DNA of 64,000 nucleotides from contig NZ_AYKT01000013.1 in assembly GCF_000496575.1 (NCBI RefSeq), positions 1-64,000 of the forward strand, given 5' to 3'. The stretch's first letter is position 1; each line of letters starts with the position of its first letter. Shown in pieces: positions 24,196 through 35,849 of the stretch. The position numbers and the translations under genes were made by a program. Below the pieces are notes generated by a model. That model made no database searches. It had not been told where the DNA came from and saw only the letters and a program-made list of their open reading frames with translations. This stretch comes from Geobacillus thermodenitrificans subsp. thermodenitrificans DSM 465 (GTDB lineage Bacteria > Bacillota > Bacilli > Bacillales > Anoxybacillaceae).

Positions 24196-25428
24196 ATGAC
24201 GGTAACGAAACAAACGGCGCAAGTGACGGCGCTTGCTGGTGGAACGGTCGTCACGCCGAAAGGGTTTCAGGCGGCTGGGGTGCATGCCGGGTTGCATCAT
24301 TCCAAAAAAGATATAGGGGTGATCGTTTGCGACGTGCCAGCTTCGGCTGCCGCTGTGTATACACAAAGCCATTTTCAAGCTGCACCGCTGAAAGTGACGC
24401 AAGCAAGCCTTGCGGTTGAGCAAAAATTGCGGGCGGTTATCGTCAACAGCTCGTGCGCGAACGCCTGCACCGGTGAACAGGGGCTTCGCGATGCGTATGA
24501 GATGCGCGACTTATGTGCGAAACAGTTTGGCTTCGCTCCGCACTATGTGGCGGTAGCATCGACCGGTGTGATCGGTGAACACTTGCCGATGGAAAAAATC
24601 CGTGCCGGCATCGAAAAGCTCGCTCCCGGAGCGACGATAGCGAACGCTGAAGCATTTCAAACAGCGATTTTAACGACCGATACGGTGATGAAACACGCGT
24701 GCTATGAAACGAAGGTCGATGGCAAAACGGTTATCGTTGGTGGGGCAGCGAAAGGATCGGGGATGATTCACCCGAACATGGCGACGATGCTCGCGTTCAT
24801 TACGACCGACGCCAACATTTCGTCGCCAGTGCTGCAGGCGGCGCTGCGTTCGATTACCGATGTCTCGTTTAACCAAATTACAGTCGACGGCGATACGTCG
24901 ACGAACGATATGGTTGTTGTCATGGCGAGCGGTTTGGCCGGAAACGATGAGCTGACGCCGGACCACCCGGACTGGGAAAACTTTTACGAAGCGCTGCGGA
25001 AAACGTGCGAAGATTTGGCGAAACAAATTGCCAAAGACGGCGAAGGGGCAACGAAGCTCATTGAAGTGCGCGTTCACGGAGCGAAAACGGATGATGAGGC
25101 GAAAAAAATCGCTAAGCAAATCGTCGGGTCCAATTTGGTAAAAACAGCTGTCTACGGTGCGGATGCCAATTGGGGGCGGATCATCGGCGCGATCGGTTAT
25201 GCTGATGCTGATGTTGATCCTGCAAATGTCGATGTTGCCATCGGGCCGATCGTGATGTTAAAAGGGAGCGAGCCGCAGCCTTTTTCGGAAGAGGAAGCGG
25301 TCGCCTACTTGCAAAACGACATGATCGTCATTGATGTCGACCTTCATTTAGGTGAGGGCTTTGGCATTGCATGGGGCTGCGACTTAACATATGATTACGT
25401 GAAAATTAACGCTAGTTACCGGACATAA
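24196..25428 (+). CDS. argJ: Bifunctional ornithine acetyltransferase / N-acetylglutamate synthase ArgJ
   Basis: The 410-residue protein recycles the acetyl group from N-acetylornithine to glutamate. It is made as a precursor that cuts itself before Thr197 in HPNMATMLAF (Ala196-Thr197), giving two chains; that site and length equal those of the B. stearothermophilus enzyme, which also uses acetyl-CoA. The KGSGMIHPN oxyanion segment is intact. The start ATG 24196 follows a GAGGGAAGGGGGAAC stretch. Confidence 0.95.
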   Translation: MTVTKQTAQVTALAGGTVVTPKGFQAAGVHAGLHHSKKDIGVIVCDVPASAAAVYTQSHFQAAPLKVTQASLAVEQKLRAVIVNSSCANACTGEQGLRDAYEMRDLCAKQFGFAPHYVAVASTGVIGEHLPMEKIRAGIEKLAPGATIANAEAFQTAILTTDTVMKHACYETKVDGKTVIVGGAAKGSGMIHPNMATMLAFITTDANISSPVLQAALRSITDVSFNQITVDGDTSTNDMVVVMASGLAGNDELTPDHPDWENFYEALRKTCEDLAKQIAKDGEGATKLIEVRVHGAKTDDEAKKIAKQIVGSNLVKTAVYGADANWGRIIGAIGYADADVDPANVDVAIGPIVMLKGSEPQPFSEEEAVAYLQNDMIVIDVDLHLGEGFGIAWGCDLTYDYVKINASYRT

Positions 25429-25440
25429 GGGGAGAGGAAA

Positions 25441-26217
25441 ATGGAGAACACGGTCGTGATCAAATGCGGCGGCAGCGTGCTTGATGAGCTATCTCCCGCT
25501 TTTTTTGCCAGCGTGAAAACGATGCGCGAACAAGGGATGAATGTCGTCATCGTCCACGGTGGCGGGCCGGAGATTGGAAAGATGCTGAAACAGTTGAACG
25601 TGCGAAGCGAATTTGTCAATGGTTTGCGCAAAACGACGAAAGAGGTGCTTGCCGTTGTGGAAATGGTGCTGTCCGGTAAAGTGAACAAGCAGCTCGTCAC
25701 GATGTTCAAACAGCACGGTTTACCGGCAGTGGGCATTTCAGGGGTAGACGGAGGGCTGCTTGAAGCGGAACCGATTGACGGGATTAAGCTTGGCTACGTC
25801 GGTCGCGTCACAGCTGTTCGCGTCGATTTGCTGCAAACGCTACTTGCCGCAAACTACATACCGGTCATTTCACCGCTTGGCGTTGGTCGGAGCGGACAAA
25901 CGTACAACATTAATGCGGACACGGCAGCAGGGGCGATCGCGGCAGCCATCGGCGCCAATCAGCTCGCGTTTGTGACGAACGTGCCCGGCCTTTTGCAAGA
26001 CGGGACGCTCATCGGGGAAGCAACAGCGGAAACGGTCGAGCAGCTGCTCAAAGACGGTGTCATCACCGGCGGGATGATCCCGAAAGTGAAAGCGGCGCTC
26101 TCCGCCTTATCCGATGCGTTGCCGAAAGTGATGATTGTCAGCGGCAAAACGCCGTTTTATGAGCAAGGAACATGGCACGGGACAACAATCCGTAAAGAAG
26201 TGGGGGCATATTTATGA
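25441..26217 (+). CDS. argB: N-acetylglutamate kinase ArgB
   Basis: The 258-residue amino-acid-kinase-fold enzyme phosphorylates N-acetylglutamate. The Gly-rich loop is [10 protein letters not shown], followed by [12 protein letters not shown], the substrate site segment [15 protein letters not shown] and the lysine segment [11 protein letters not shown]. It lacks the long N-terminal helix of the arginine-inhibited hexameric kinases, in line with feedback acting elsewhere in the ArgJ-type cycle. GGGGAGAGGAAA lies directly before ATG 25441. It overlaps argD by 4 bases. Confidence 0.95.
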   Translation: MENTVVIKCGGSVLDELSPAFFASVKTMREQGMNVVIVHGGGPEIGKMLKQLNVRSEFVNGLRKTTKEVLAVVEMVLSGKVNKQLVTMFKQHGLPAVGISGVDGGLLEAEPIDGIKLGYVGRVTAVRVDLLQTLLAANYIPVISPLGVGRSGQTYNINADTAAGAIAAAIGANQLAFVTNVPGLLQDGTLIGEATAETVEQLLKDGVITGGMIPKVKAALSALSDALPKVMIVSGKTPFYEQGTWHGTTIRKEVGAYL

Positions 26218-27374
26218 GCGCACTGTTTCCAACCTACAACCGTTGGAAAATTTCTGTTCAATCGGCAGAAGGGACGGTTGTGACTGATGTCAATGGAAAA
26301 CAATATCTCGATTTCGTGTCTGGCATTGCTGTTTGTAACCTCGGCCATCGTCATCCGCACGTCAAGAAAGCAATTGAAGAGCAGCTGAACCAATATTGGC
26401 ACGTATCAAACTTGTTTACGATTCCGATTCAAGAAGAAGTCGCCTCCCAGCTTGTTGCCCACAGCGCCGGCAATTACGTCTTTTTCTGCAACAGCGGAGC
26501 CGAGGCGAACGAAGCGGCGTTGAAGCTGGCACGCAAACATACGGGAAGGCATAAAGTCATCACATTTCATCAGTCGTTTCACGGCCGAACGTTTGCGACG
26601 ATGGCCGCGACCGGGCAAGAGAAAGTGCATAGCGGATTTGGTCCATTATTGCCGGAATTTATACACTTGCCGTTTAACGATGCGAGCGCGCTCGAGAAAG
26701 CGATGAACGATGAGATCGCGGCAGTGATGCTCGAGATCGTTCAAGGAGAAGGTGGTGTCCGCCCGATTGATCCAGTGTTTTTGCAAACAGCTGCCGAGCT
26801 ATGTCAAAAATACGGTGCGCTCTTGATCATTGACGAAGTACAAACCGGCATCGGTCGGACCGGGAAGCCGTTTGCGTATCAACATTTTGGCATTGAGCCG
26901 GATATTATGACGGTCGCCAAAGGACTGGGCAGTGGCATTCCGGTCGGTGCAATGATCGGCAAGGCGTTTTTAAAAGATTCATTCGGCCCTGGAGTGCACG
27001 GGTCGACGTTTGGCGGCAACCCGATCGCGATGGCCGCCGCCAAGGCGACACTTGAAGTCGTGTTCGATTCGGCATTTTTACAAGAGGTTCAAGAAAAAGG
27101 AAGCTACTTGCTTGGGCGGTTAAACGAGGCGCTCTCCCCGCTTGAAATTGTCAAGGATGTGCGCGGACTCGGACTGCTTGTTGGGGTGGAATGTCAAACG
27201 GAAATCGCTCCACTGTTGCCTTTGATTCATGAAAGCCGCTTGCTCGTTTTGCCGGCCGGACCGAAGGTGATCCGACTGTTGCCACCGCTTGTCGTGACGA
27301 AAGACGAAATCGATCAAGCAGTGGATATTTTAACGGCAACATTGAAGAATGCCAACGCCTCGGCTGTCTTGTAA
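26214..27374 (+). CDS. argD: Acetylornithine aminotransferase ArgD
   Basis: The 386-residue class III aminotransferase uses pyridoxal phosphate, bound to the Lys in [32 protein letters not shown] and [22 protein letters not shown] are the cofactor-binding and Asp-containing motifs. It makes N-acetylornithine from the semialdehyde. ATGA overlap with argB. Confidence 0.95.
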   Translation: MSALFPTYNRWKISVQSAEGTVVTDVNGKQYLDFVSGIAVCNLGHRHPHVKKAIEEQLNQYWHVSNLFTIPIQEEVASQLVAHSAGNYVFFCNSGAEANEAALKLARKHTGRHKVITFHQSFHGRTFATMAATGQEKVHSGFGPLLPEFIHLPFNDASALEKAMNDEIAAVMLEIVQGEGGVRPIDPVFLQTAAELCQKYGALLIIDEVQTGIGRTGKPFAYQHFGIEPDIMTVAKGLGSGIPVGAMIGKAFLKDSFGPGVHGSTFGGNPIAMAAAKATLEVVFDSAFLQEVQEKGSYLLGRLNEALSPLEIVKDVRGLGLLVGVECQTEIAPLLPLIHESRLLVLPAGPKVIRLLPPLVVTKDEIDQAVDILTATLKNANASAVL

Positions 27375-27413
27375 TCAAATCAGGCAGTTGACGGCTTCAT
27401 TTTTATTCTTGTT

Positions 27414-27431
27414 TTTGCATAAAAATTCTCT
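27414..27431 (+). promoter_or_regulatory. Candidate ARG box upstream of carA
   Basis: TTTGCATAAAAATTCTCT matches the ArgR/AhrC consensus TNTGAATWWWWATTCANW at all but two positions. It lies in the 92-base gap between argD and carA, so it may control an internal promoter or modulate carAB-argF. Basis: sequence match only. Confidence 0.55.
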
Positions 27432-27466
27432 AACGGTTATAAAAATTAAACGATGAGGTGGCGCTA

Positions 27467-28531
27467 ATGAAAGCGTATTTGCATCTGGCCAGTGGAAAAA
27501 CGTTCAGCGGTAAGCTTGCCACCCCGCTTGAAAAAAAGGTGAGCGGGGAGATCGTTTTTTTTACCGGTATGACTGGGTATCAGGAAGTGCTGACCGACCC
27601 GTCGTATAAAAATCAAATCATCGTCTTTACGTACCCACTGATCGGCAATTACGGCATCAATGATGAAGATTTTGAAAGCAAACGCCCGCATGTGGCAGCG
27701 GCCGTCGTCTATGAGGCGAGCAACGAAGGGTTTCATTATGGAGTGAAATACAGCTTGGCTGAATATTTGCGGCACTGGAACATTCCGCTGCTCACTCACG
27801 TTGATACGCGCGCCCTTGTCAAAGAAATTCGCATGGAAGGAACGATGATGGCAGAACTAAGCTCGTCGCCCATCCCAGCGGTGATGGATGAAGAGACAAC
27901 ATTTCCTGTGTGCGCCGTGTCGACGAAAAAGATGGAGACGTACGGCCAAGGCGGACCGCATATCGTGCTAATCGATTTCGGTTATAAAAAATCGATTTTA
28001 CAGTCGCTCGTATCACGCGGCTGCCAAGTAACCGTCGTGCCGCACGATACGGCGCCGGAAGCGATCGATGCGCTTAAACCGGATGGCCTTGTCCTCTCAA
28101 ACGGCCCCGGAGATCCGAAACAGCTAAGCGTTCGGCTTCCAGCCATTCGCCAGCTTATCGACCGGTATCCAACTTTAGCCATTTGCCTCGGCCATCAGCT
28201 TGTTGCCTTGGCGTACGGGGCGGATACGGAAAAGCTTCGCTTCGGGCACCGCGGCGCCAACCAGCCAGTGTGGGATGCTGTAAAACAAAAAGTGATGATC
28301 ACGTCGCAAAACCATAGTTATGTCGTCAAAGAGAAAAGCCTTGAGGGCAAGCCGTTTGCCATTCGTTTCATCAACATCAACGATGGCTCAGTGGAAGGCA
28401 TGATCCATCGCGATAAACCAATTTTGTCGGTGCAGTATCATCCGGAAGCTCATCCGGGGCCGCAAGATACCGGCTATATTTTCGATGAATTTTTGCAAAC
28501 CGTCGCAAAGGGAGAGAAAGTATATGCCTAA
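27467..28531 (+). CDS. carA: Carbamoyl-phosphate synthase small chain (arginine-type) CarA
   Basis: The 354-residue glutaminase subunit supplies ammonia to CarB. The class I amidotransferase triad is visible as Cys in AICLGHQL and His/Glu in YHPEAHPGPQDTGYIF. Its position in the arg operon identifies it as the arginine-regulated copy; Bacillus relatives hold a second, pyrimidine-regulated pair (pyrAA/pyrAB) elsewhere. The start at ATG 27467 follows GAGGTGG; GTG 27458 is an alternative. It overlaps carB by 8 bases. Confidence 0.94.
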   Translation: MKAYLHLASGKTFSGKLATPLEKKVSGEIVFFTGMTGYQEVLTDPSYKNQIIVFTYPLIGNYGINDEDFESKRPHVAAAVVYEASNEGFHYGVKYSLAEYLRHWNIPLLTHVDTRALVKEIRMEGTMMAELSSSPIPAVMDEETTFPVCAVSTKKMETYGQGGPHIVLIDFGYKKSILQSLVSRGCQVTVVPHDTAPEAIDALKPDGLVLSNGPGDPKQLSVRLPAIRQLIDRYPTLAICLGHQLVALAYGADTEKLRFGHRGANQPVWDAVKQKVMITSQNHSYVVKEKSLEGKPFAIRFININDGSVEGMIHRDKPILSVQYHPEAHPGPQDTGYIFDEFLQTVAKGEKVYA

Positions 28532-31500
28532 AGATTCCTCGCTTCAGTCGATTCTCCTGATTGGGTCGGGGCCGATCGTCATCGGCCAGGCCGCTGAGTT
28601 TGACTATTCTGGGACGCAGGCATGCATCGCCTTAAAGGAAGAAGGATACCGTGTCATTTTAGTGAACAACAATCCGGCGACGATCATGACCGATGACGTC
28701 CATGCTGATGCTGTGTATTTTGAGCCGCTCACCGTCGACGCGATCGAAGCGATCATCGCCAAAGAGCGTCCGGACGGGCTGCTGGCGACGTTTGGAGGCC
28801 AGACCGGGCTCAACTTGGCGTTTCAACTGTATGAAGCCGGGGTGCTCGAAAAATACGGGGTGAGACTGCTCGGAACACCGATTGAAGCGATCAAGCGCGG
28901 AGAAGACCGCGAAGCGTTCCGCGCGTTGATGCATGAGCTTGGCGAACCAGTGCCGGAAAGCGAAATTGTGACAAACGTCAAAGAAGCGGTCGCGTTTGCT
29001 GAACAAATCGGTTTTCCGATCATTATTCGTCCCGCGTATACGCTCGGCGGGACGGGCGGCGGCATCGCAGAGAATATGAAGCAGTTTATTGCATTGGTAG
29101 AAAAAGGGCTAGCGGAAAGCCCGATCCGGCAATGTTTAATTGAGCGGAGCGTCGCTGGATTTAAAGAAATTGAATATGAAGTGATGCGAGATCAGTCAAA
29201 TACGTGCATTACGGTTTGCAATATGGAAAACGTCGATCCGGTCGGTGTCCATACGGGCGACTCGATCGTCGTCGCGCCGTCGCAGACGCTGACGGACGAA
29301 GAGTACCAAATGCTCCGCTCGTCAGCAGTGAAAATCATTTCAGCGTTAGGTATCATCGGCGGCTGCAACATTCAGTTCGCCCTTGATCCAAATAGCAAAC
29401 AATATTACTTAATCGAGGTGAATCCGCGCGTCAGCCGTTCGTCGGCGCTTGCGTCAAAAGCGACCGGCTACCCAATTGCTCGCATCGCAGCCAAGCTGGC
29501 TGTTGGCTATACGCTCGCCGAGCTCATCAACCCGGTGACGAAAACAACGTACGCCAGTTTTGAGCCCGCATTGGATTATGTCGTTGTCAAGTTTCCGCGC
29601 CTGCCGTTTGACAAGTTTCCGCATGCCGATCGGAAGCTCGGCACGCAGATGAAAGCCACCGGAGAAGTAATGGCGATCGATCGCAATATGGAACGGGCGT
29701 TCCAAAAAGCGGTTCAGTCGCTTGAGGGCAAAAATAATGGATTGTTTTTGTCGGAACTTTCGGCAAAAACGAATGACGAACTAAAACAGCTGCTCGTCAA
29801 TAAAGACGACCGCCGCTTTTTCGCCATTTTGGAACTGCTTCGTCGCGGTGTGACGGTCGAAACCATTCATGAGTGGACGAAAATTGACCGTTTCTTCCTT
29901 TGTACATTTGAACGGCTCGTTGCGCTCGAAAAGCAGGCGGCAGCCGTTACGCTCGATACGATCGATGAAACGATGTTCCGTTTCTTAAAAGAAAAAGGGG
30001 CAAGCGATGCTTTTTTGGCCGAAACGTGGAGCGTAACCGAGCTTGAGGTGCGCAACAAGCGGAAAGAACTTGGCATCGTGCCGTCATACAAAATGGTCGA
30101 TACGTGCGCAGCCGAGTTCCATTCGGAAACGGATTATTATTATTCCGCGTATTTCGGCGAAGATGAGCGAAAACAAGCAAGTGGCAAAGAAAAAGTGCTG
30201 ATCATCGGCGCGGGGCCGATTCGTATTGGCCAAGGGATTGAGTTCGATTACAGCTCCGTCCATAGCGTGTTCGCTTTGCAAAAGGAAGGCTATGAGACGA
30301 TCATGATCAACAACAACCCGGAAACGGTGTCGACCGACTTTGCCATTGCTGACCGCTTGTATTTTGAGCCGTTGACATTAGAGAGTGTCCTCGATGTCAT
30401 TGAAGCGGAACAAATCCAACATGTGATCGTTCAATTCGGCGGTCAGACGGCGATCAATTTAGTGAAAGGACTCGAAGAAGCAGGGGTACGGCTGCTTGGT
30501 GTCACCTACGATATCATCGATCAGCTTGAAGATCGCGACCGCTTTTACCAGCTGCTTGAAGAGCTCGACATTCCGCATGTGCCCGGTCTGATGGCGAACG
30601 ATGCTGAAGAGCTCGTAGCCAAAGCGGCGGAGATCGGTTACCCGGTGCTGCTTCGTCCATCTTATGTGATCGGCGGCCGCGGCATGTTTATCATCCGGAG
30701 CGAGGCGCAGCTCGCCGCATTGATCGAACAAGGTGAGTTGACATACCCGATTTTGATCGATGCGTATTTGGACGGAAAAGAGGCGGAAGCGGATATCGTG
30801 ACAGACGGGACGGACATTTTGCTTCCGACGATTATCGAACATGTCGAAAAAGCCGGCGTTCATTCCGGTGACAGCTACGCTTGGCTGCCGGCGCAGACGC
30901 TCACCGAGGAAGAAAGAGCCAACATCGTCGACTATGCGAGGCGGATCGCCAAAAAGCTTGGTTTTAAAGGAATCATGAATATTCAATACGTTATTGCTGA
31001 CGGAAACGTATATGTGCTTGAAGTGAATCCACGCGCCAGCCGGACAGTGCCGATCGTCAGTAAAACGACTGGCGTGCCGCTTGCGCAAATTGCGACAAAG
31101 TTATTGCTTGGGAAATCACTTGTCGACATTCCAGGCGGAAAAATGAGCGGATTGACGGTTATGCCATACGTCGTCTTGAAATATCCGGTCTTTTCAACTT
31201 ACAAGCTGCCAGGAGTTGACCCAACGGTTGGGCCGGAGATGAAGTCAACCGGAGAAGGCATCAGCATTGCCATGACGAAAGAAGAAGCAGCGTACAAGGC
31301 GTTTTATGCCTATTTGCAAAAGAAAGCGAATGCGAATGAGCTATATGTTATCGGCGACATCGACGCGGAGCTGGCGGCGGAGATTGAAACGAAACAGCTG
31401 AATATCGTTACGGATGTTTCATTTGCCGACTGGGTGAAACGCGACGGAGCGCTGGCAGTGATCGACTTGCGCAAGGAGGAAGGCGAGGCGCCGAAACGGA

Positions 31501-31652
31501 TGGCTGCGTTGTCCCAACAATTACTCGTCTTCACGGAGCGTGAAACGCTCGATCTCTTTTTACAGGCGCTCACTGTAGGTCAGCTCGATGTACAGCCGAT
31601 CAGCGGTTGGATTAAAAAGAAAAAACAGGCAGAACAGGCGGTGATCGCATGA
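28524..31652 (+). CDS. carB: Carbamoyl-phosphate synthase large chain (arginine-type) CarB
   Basis: The 1042-residue protein holds two homologous ATP-grasp halves: [21 protein letters not shown] near the start and [21 protein letters not shown] near residue 560. One half phosphorylates bicarbonate, the other carbamate. Metal/ATP segments [21 protein letters not shown] and [21 protein letters not shown] are intact in each half. The C-terminal allosteric region is short (about 120 residues), as in arginine-specific Bacillus enzymes. The start ATG overlaps carA. Confidence 0.95.
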   Translation: MPKDSSLQSILLIGSGPIVIGQAAEFDYSGTQACIALKEEGYRVILVNNNPATIMTDDVHADAVYFEPLTVDAIEAIIAKERPDGLLATFGGQTGLNLAFQLYEAGVLEKYGVRLLGTPIEAIKRGEDREAFRALMHELGEPVPESEIVTNVKEAVAFAEQIGFPIIIRPAYTLGGTGGGIAENMKQFIALVEKGLAESPIRQCLIERSVAGFKEIEYEVMRDQSNTCITVCNMENVDPVGVHTGDSIVVAPSQTLTDEEYQMLRSSAVKIISALGIIGGCNIQFALDPNSKQYYLIEVNPRVSRSSALASKATGYPIARIAAKLAVGYTLAELINPVTKTTYASFEPALDYVVVKFPRLPFDKFPHADRKLGTQMKATGEVMAIDRNMERAFQKAVQSLEGKNNGLFLSELSAKTNDELKQLLVNKDDRRFFAILELLRRGVTVETIHEWTKIDRFFLCTFERLVALEKQAAAVTLDTIDETMFRFLKEKGASDAFLAETWSVTELEVRNKRKELGIVPSYKMVDTCAAEFHSETDYYYSAYFGEDERKQASGKEKVLIIGAGPIRIGQGIEFDYSSVHSVFALQKEGYETIMINNNPETVSTDFAIADRLYFEPLTLESVLDVIEAEQIQHVIVQFGGQTAINLVKGLEEAGVRLLGVTYDIIDQLEDRDRFYQLLEELDIPHVPGLMANDAEELVAKAAEIGYPVLLRPSYVIGGRGMFIIRSEAQLAALIEQGELTYPILIDAYLDGKEAEADIVTDGTDILLPTIIEHVEKAGVHSGDSYAWLPAQTLTEEERANIVDYARRIAKKLGFKGIMNIQYVIADGNVYVLEVNPRASRTVPIVSKTTGVPLAQIATKLLLGKSLVDIPGGKMSGLTVMPYVVLKYPVFSTYKLPGVDPTVGPEMKSTGEGISIAMTKEEAAYKAFYAYLQKKANANELYVIGDIDAELAAEIETKQLNIVTDVSFADWVKRDGALAVIDLRKEEGEAPKRMAALSQQLLVFTERETLDLFLQALTVGQLDVQPISGWIKKKKQAEQAVIA

Positions 31653-32587
31653 ATACAGTGATGTCATTAAAAGGGAGAGACTTTTTAACGCTTCTTGATT
31701 TTTCTACAGAAGAGATTTTTGAATTGCTGGCGTTAGCAGGCGACCTAAAAGCAAAGCAAAAAGCCGGCATGCCGTATACGCCGCTTGCCGGCAAAACGAT
31801 GGCGATGATTTTTGAAAAACCATCGACGCGCACGCGCGTATCGTTTGAAGTCGGCATGATTCAACTTGGCGGCAGTGCGCTTTATTTAAACAGCAACGAC
31901 TTGCAGCTCGGTCGCGGTGAAACGATCGCCGATACGGCTCGCGTCCTGTCGCAATACGTCGATGTCATTATGATCCGGACATTTGCCCACCAAAAAGTCG
32001 AAGAGTTGGCCGAATACGCATCGATTCCGGTCATCAATGGCTTGACGGACGACGATCATCCGTGCCAGGCACTGGCGGATTTGCTGACGATTTATGAAGT
32101 GAAGAAAACGTTCCAAGGTGTCAAGCTCGCTTATGTCGGGGATGGCAACAATGTTGCCAACGCACTCTTGGCGGCTGCGGCGAAAGTCGGCATGGATGTG
32201 GCCATCGCTTGTCCACCGGGTTATGAGCCGAAGGCAGCTTATGTAGAAGCGGCGCGCCAAATCGGGGAAAAAACAGGCGCGACGGTCACAGTGACGCACG
32301 ACCCGCTCGAGGCGGTGGCGGGAGCGGATGCGATTTATACGGACGTCTGGACGAGCATGGGACAGGAGAGTGAGAGCGATGAGCGGCTGCAAGTATTTCA
32401 GCCATATCAAGTAAATGAAGCGCTCGTTAAAGCAGCGAAACCGGACTATATATTTTTGCATTGCTTACCAGCCCATCGCGGCGAGGAAGTGACGGCCGGT
32501 GTCATGGACGGTCCGAATTCGATGGTCTTTGAACAGGCTGGCAATCGCCTTCACGCACAAAAAGCGATTTTAGTGTCGGTTTTATAA
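31649..32587 (+). CDS. argF: Ornithine carbamoyltransferase ArgF
   Basis: The 312-residue enzyme joins carbamoyl phosphate and ornithine to give citrulline. The carbamoyl-phosphate motif STRTRVSFE and the ornithine-site [11 protein letters not shown] segment are present. It ends the operon, followed by a terminator; argG and argH are not here. The start ATGA overlaps the carB stop; an in-frame ATG at 31661 is an alternative. Confidence 0.96.
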   Translation: MNTVMSLKGRDFLTLLDFSTEEIFELLALAGDLKAKQKAGMPYTPLAGKTMAMIFEKPSTRTRVSFEVGMIQLGGSALYLNSNDLQLGRGETIADTARVLSQYVDVIMIRTFAHQKVEELAEYASIPVINGLTDDDHPCQALADLLTIYEVKKTFQGVKLAYVGDGNNVANALLAAAAKVGMDVAIACPPGYEPKAAYVEAARQIGEKTGATVTVTHDPLEAVAGADAIYTDVWTSMGQESESDERLQVFQPYQVNEALVKAAKPDYIFLHCLPAHRGEEVTAGVMDGPNSMVFEQAGNRLHAQKAILVSVL

Positions 32588-32597
32588 TGGAAAGAAC

Positions 32598-32631
32598 GAT
32601 GTCCTGCCAAGTGTGGCGAGACATCTTTTTT
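32598..32631 (+). terminator. Terminator of the arginine operon
   Basis: GATGTC and GACATC enclose an inner TGCCA/TGGC stem, followed by a T-rich run. Confidence 0.8.
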
Positions 32632-32800
32632 ATTCGGGGCGGCGCAACTGATGATTTTCGGAGGTAATGGAACGATTACAGGCGAAGCAACCCACTGTGC
32701 TTGCTGTCTCCCGGCTAACAAGCCATCATTTTCCTTCTTATGAATCGTGGCGCAACGGGGAATGATAACAAATGCAATCGAAGCAAGGGGGATGAAACAA

Positions 32801-32980
32801 ATGGGCCAACCGCGCCATTTTAAACCTGGGGATAAAGCGCCGAACAACGGTGTTTACATTGAAATCGGCGAAACAGGTGACAATGTAAAAAATCCGAAAA
32901 AGCTGAAACTAAAAGCCGGCGATACGTTCCCGGAAACGTCGAATCATAACCGGCATTGGACATATTTGCGCAAACCTTAA
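32801..32980 (+). CDS. yjzC: YjzC-family small protein
   Basis: The 59-residue basic protein ([26 protein letters not shown]...[12 protein letters not shown]) matches the YjzC family, conserved in Bacillus spores and vegetative cells with no assigned activity. The N-terminal half looks like a small beta-rich domain with repeated GDK/GDT turns. I chose ATG 32801, spaced 9 bases from AAGGGGG; an ATG at 32792 is too close to that site. A terminator hairpin follows within 10 bases. Confidence 0.8.
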   Translation: MGQPRHFKPGDKAPNNGVYIEIGETGDNVKNPKKLKLKAGDTFPETSNHNRHWTYLRKP

Positions 32981-32988
32981 TGTGCGAA

Positions 32989-33018
32989 AAAAGCCATTCC
33001 GTTTTGGAGTGGCTTTTG
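32989..33018 (+). terminator. Terminator after yjzC
   Basis: AAAAGCCATTCC and GGAGTGGCTTTT form a stem with a 5-base loop and a T tail (one G-T pair). Confidence 0.8.
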
Positions 33019-33020
33019 AT

Positions 33021-33073
33021 TTGCCGTGCGCCGTGCAATCCGCTATAATGATTTATAGTCAAAGAAGGTCAAA
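33021..33073 (+). promoter_or_regulatory. clpB promoter with CtsR operator
   Basis: TTGCCG (33021-33026), 17 bases and TATAAT (33044-33049) form the promoter. Directly after it lies AGTCAAAGAAGGTCAAA (33057-33073), a perfect match to the CtsR heptad repeat RGTCAAA-NAN-RGTCAAA, covering the expected start site. Heat-shock derepression through CtsR is therefore expected. Confidence 0.9.
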
Positions 33074-33086
33074 TGGAGGGAACGGC

Positions 33087-35672
33087 ATGGACGCAAGCCG
33101 TTTGACAGAAAAACTGCAAGAAGCGCTCATGGCGGCGCAGTCGCTCGCCAAAGAACGCCATCATCAACAGCTTGATGTTGAGCATCTTCTGAGCGCGCTG
33201 CTTGAACAAGAAGGTGGCTTGGCGCCGCGGCTGTTGGAGCTTTCCGGTGCCGATCGGAACAAGGTAGTCGGTTTTCTAAACGAGCAGCTTCGTCATAAGC
33301 CGGAAGTGCACGGGACGGAGGGGCAGCTATACATTGCCCCGGCGTTGGCGCGGCTGCTTGACGAAGCAGAAGCCGAAGCGAAACGAATGCAAGATGAATA
33401 CGTGTCGGTTGAGCATGTGCTGCTCGCTTTGCCGTCCGGTGCTGAGCATATCGCCCGGCGTCTGGCGTCGTTTGGGTTGACACGTGAAGCGCTGTTGACA
33501 GCATTGACAAAAGTAAGGGGGAATCAACGCGTGACAAGTCCGCATCCGGAAGCGACGTATGAGGCGTTGACAAAATATGGGCGCGATTTAGTCGCCGAAG
33601 TGAAGGCGGGAAAAATCGACCCGGTGATTGGCCGTGACAGTGAAATTCGTCGCGTGATTCGCATTTTGTCACGGAAAACGAAAAACAATCCAGTGCTGAT
33701 CGGCGAACCGGGCGTTGGGAAAACGGCCATTGTTGAAGGGCTCGCCCAGCGCATCGTCCGCAAAGACGTTCCGGAAGGGCTGAAAGACAAAACGATTTTC
33801 GCGCTTGATATGAGCGCGCTTGTTGCCGGGGCGAAGTTTCGCGGCGAATTTGAGGAGCGGCTGAAGGCGGTACTGAACGAAATCAAAAAAAGCGATGGCC
33901 GTATCATTTTGTTTATTGATGAGCTACATACGATTGTTGGTGCCGGTAAGGCAGAAGGGGCGATCGACGCCGGCAATATGTTGAAGCCGATGCTCGCCCG
34001 CGGCGAACTGCGCTGCATCGGGGCAACGACGCTGGATGAATATCGACAATATATTGAAAAAGACCCAGCGCTCGAGCGCCGTTTCCAGCAAGTGCTCGTC
34101 GAAGAGCCGAGCGTTGAAGATACGATTTCGATTTTGCGTGGATTAAAAGAACGGTACGAAGTGCACCATGGCGTGAAAATTCACGACCGTGCGCTCGTCG
34201 CGGCCGCAGTATTGTCTGACCGTTACATTTCCGACCGCTTTTTGCCTGATAAAGCGATTGATTTGGTCGATGAAGCGTGCGCAACGATCCGCACGGAAAT
34301 GGAATCGATGCCGTCCGAGCTCGATGAGGTGATGCGCCGCGTCATGCAGCTTGAAATCGAAGAGGCTGCCTTAAGCAAAGAAACAGATGAGGCAAGTCGG
34401 ACACGGCTTGAGGCGCTGCAAAATGAACTTGCTAACTTGCGCGAGAGAGCGAATGCCATGAAAGCAAAATGGCAACAAGAAAAAGAGACGCTCGATCGTG
34501 TCCGCCGCGTGCGCGAGGAGCTCGAACGGGCCAAGCGCGAGCTTGAAGAAGCAGAAAACGACTACGATTTAAACAAAGCGGCCGAATTGCGCCATGGACG
34601 CATCCCGCAGCTTGAGAAACAACTGAAGCAGCTCGAGCAGGAAGCAAGCGGCCAAGGAGAAGGAAAGCTGTTGCGCGAGGAAGTGACGGAAGAAGAAATC
34701 GCCGAAATTGTTTCACGTTGGACCGGCATTCCACTCACCCGCCTTGTGGAAGGGGAAAGAGAGAAGCTGCTCCGTCTCCATGAATTGCTGCACGAGCGGG
34801 TCATCGGCCAAGACGAGGCGGTCGAACTTGTCGCTGATGCCGTCTTGCGGGCGAGAGCGGGCATTAAAGACCCGAATCGCCCGATCGGTTCGTTTCTTTT
34901 TCTCGGCCCGACCGGTGTCGGCAAAACAGAGCTCGCCAAAACGCTCGCCGAAGCGCTGTTTGACAGCGAAGAGCAGCTAATTCGTCTTGACATGTCCGAG
35001 TATATGGAAAAGCATGCCGTTTCCCGCCTGATCGGGGCGCCGCCTGGTTATGTCGGCTACGAGGAAGGCGGTCAGCTGACAGAGGCGGTGCGGCGCAAGC
35101 CATATTCCGTTTTGCTGCTTGATGAAATCGAAAAAGCGCACCCGGACGTGTTTAATCTTTTGCTACAGCTGTTGGATGATGGACGGCTCACTGACTCGCA
35201 AGGACGGACCGTCGATTTTAAAAACACGGTCGTCATTATGACGTCTAACATCGGCTCGCCGCTCTTATTAGAAAGCCGCAACGGCGAAATCGAAGAAGAG
35301 ACACGGAAACAGGTGCTTGATCAACTGCGCGCCCATTTCCGCCCCGAGTTTTTAAACCGGATCGATGATGTCGTCTTGTTTAAGCCGCTGTCAACGAATG
35401 AGGTCAAAGGCATCGTCGCTAAGTTTGCCCGCGAATTGTCGCGTCGTTTGGCCGATCGGCATATTGAGCTCGTGCTGACGGAAGAAGCGAAACAGCATAT
35501 CGCCGAAGCCGGCTTTGATCCGGTATACGGCGCCCGCCCCTTGAAGCGGTTTATGCAAAAGCAGATTGAAACCCCGCTTGCCAAAGAGTTGATCGCCGGG
35601 CGGGTGAAAGATTACAGCACTGTCACGGTCGATGTCGAAAACGGCCAGCTTGTGATCCGTCCGTCCGCGTAA
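33087..35672 (+). CDS. clpB: ATP-dependent disaggregase ClpB
   Basis: The 861-residue AAA+ chaperone solubilises aggregates with DnaK. An N-terminal substrate domain (1-145) is followed by AAA1 with Walker A GEPGVGKT at 206-213 and Walker B near [10 protein letters not shown] long middle coiled coil (about 400-530, rich in Glu/Lys/Arg) sets ClpB apart from ClpC. AAA2 has Walker A GPTGVGKT near 606-613. The ClpP-docking loop of ClpA/ClpX is not seen, so it does not feed a protease. A GGAGGG site precedes ATG 33087. Its single CtsR operator puts it in the class III heat-shock regulon. B. subtilis 168 lacks clpB, so this is a difference from that backbone. Confidence 0.95.
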   Translation: MDASRLTEKLQEALMAAQSLAKERHHQQLDVEHLLSALLEQEGGLAPRLLELSGADRNKVVGFLNEQLRHKPEVHGTEGQLYIAPALARLLDEAEAEAKRMQDEYVSVEHVLLALPSGAEHIARRLASFGLTREALLTALTKVRGNQRVTSPHPEATYEALTKYGRDLVAEVKAGKIDPVIGRDSEIRRVIRILSRKTKNNPVLIGEPGVGKTAIVEGLAQRIVRKDVPEGLKDKTIFALDMSALVAGAKFRGEFEERLKAVLNEIKKSDGRIILFIDELHTIVGAGKAEGAIDAGNMLKPMLARGELRCIGATTLDEYRQYIEKDPALERRFQQVLVEEPSVEDTISILRGLKERYEVHHGVKIHDRALVAAAVLSDRYISDRFLPDKAIDLVDEACATIRTEMESMPSELDEVMRRVMQLEIEEAALSKETDEASRTRLEALQNELANLRERANAMKAKWQQEKETLDRVRRVREELERAKRELEEAENDYDLNKAAELRHGRIPQLEKQLKQLEQEASGQGEGKLLREEVTEEEIAEIVSRWTGIPLTRLVEGEREKLLRLHELLHERVIGQDEAVELVADAVLRARAGIKDPNRPIGSFLFLGPTGVGKTELAKTLAEALFDSEEQLIRLDMSEYMEKHAVSRLIGAPPGYVGYEEGGQLTEAVRRKPYSVLLLDEIEKAHPDVFNLLLQLLDDGRLTDSQGRTVDFKNTVVIMTSNIGSPLLLESRNGEIEEETRKQVLDQLRAHFRPEFLNRIDDVVLFKPLSTNEVKGIVAKFARELSRRLADRHIELVLTEEAKQHIAEAGFDPVYGARPLKRFMQKQIETPLAKELIAGRVKDYSTVTVDVENGQLVIRPSA

Positions 35673-35755
35673 AAACGTTTTTAGGCGAAGGGGCTATATC
35701 ACTGACGGGAGAGATGGTTTCTTTTGACGGCAACGAAAAATGGTGCGGCGGTCCA

Positions 35756-35796
35756 AAAGGTGTCCCGATATAGTGTTCGGGGCACCTTTCTTTTCT
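35756..35796 (+). terminator. Terminator after clpB
   Basis: AAAGGTGTCCCGA and TCGGGGCACCTTT pair as a strong stem (one mismatch) followed by a T-rich tail. Confidence 0.85.
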
Positions 35797-35849
35797 TTCA
35801 CCGATCGTCAAGGGTATAATGAAAAGAAAAAAGAAAGGAGAGTGCTTGG

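Noticed and set aside
30459-31088. 209-codon minus-strand open frame inside carB
   Set aside because: It lies fully opposite a conserved ATP-grasp domain; composition is atypical and no regulatory signals precede it.
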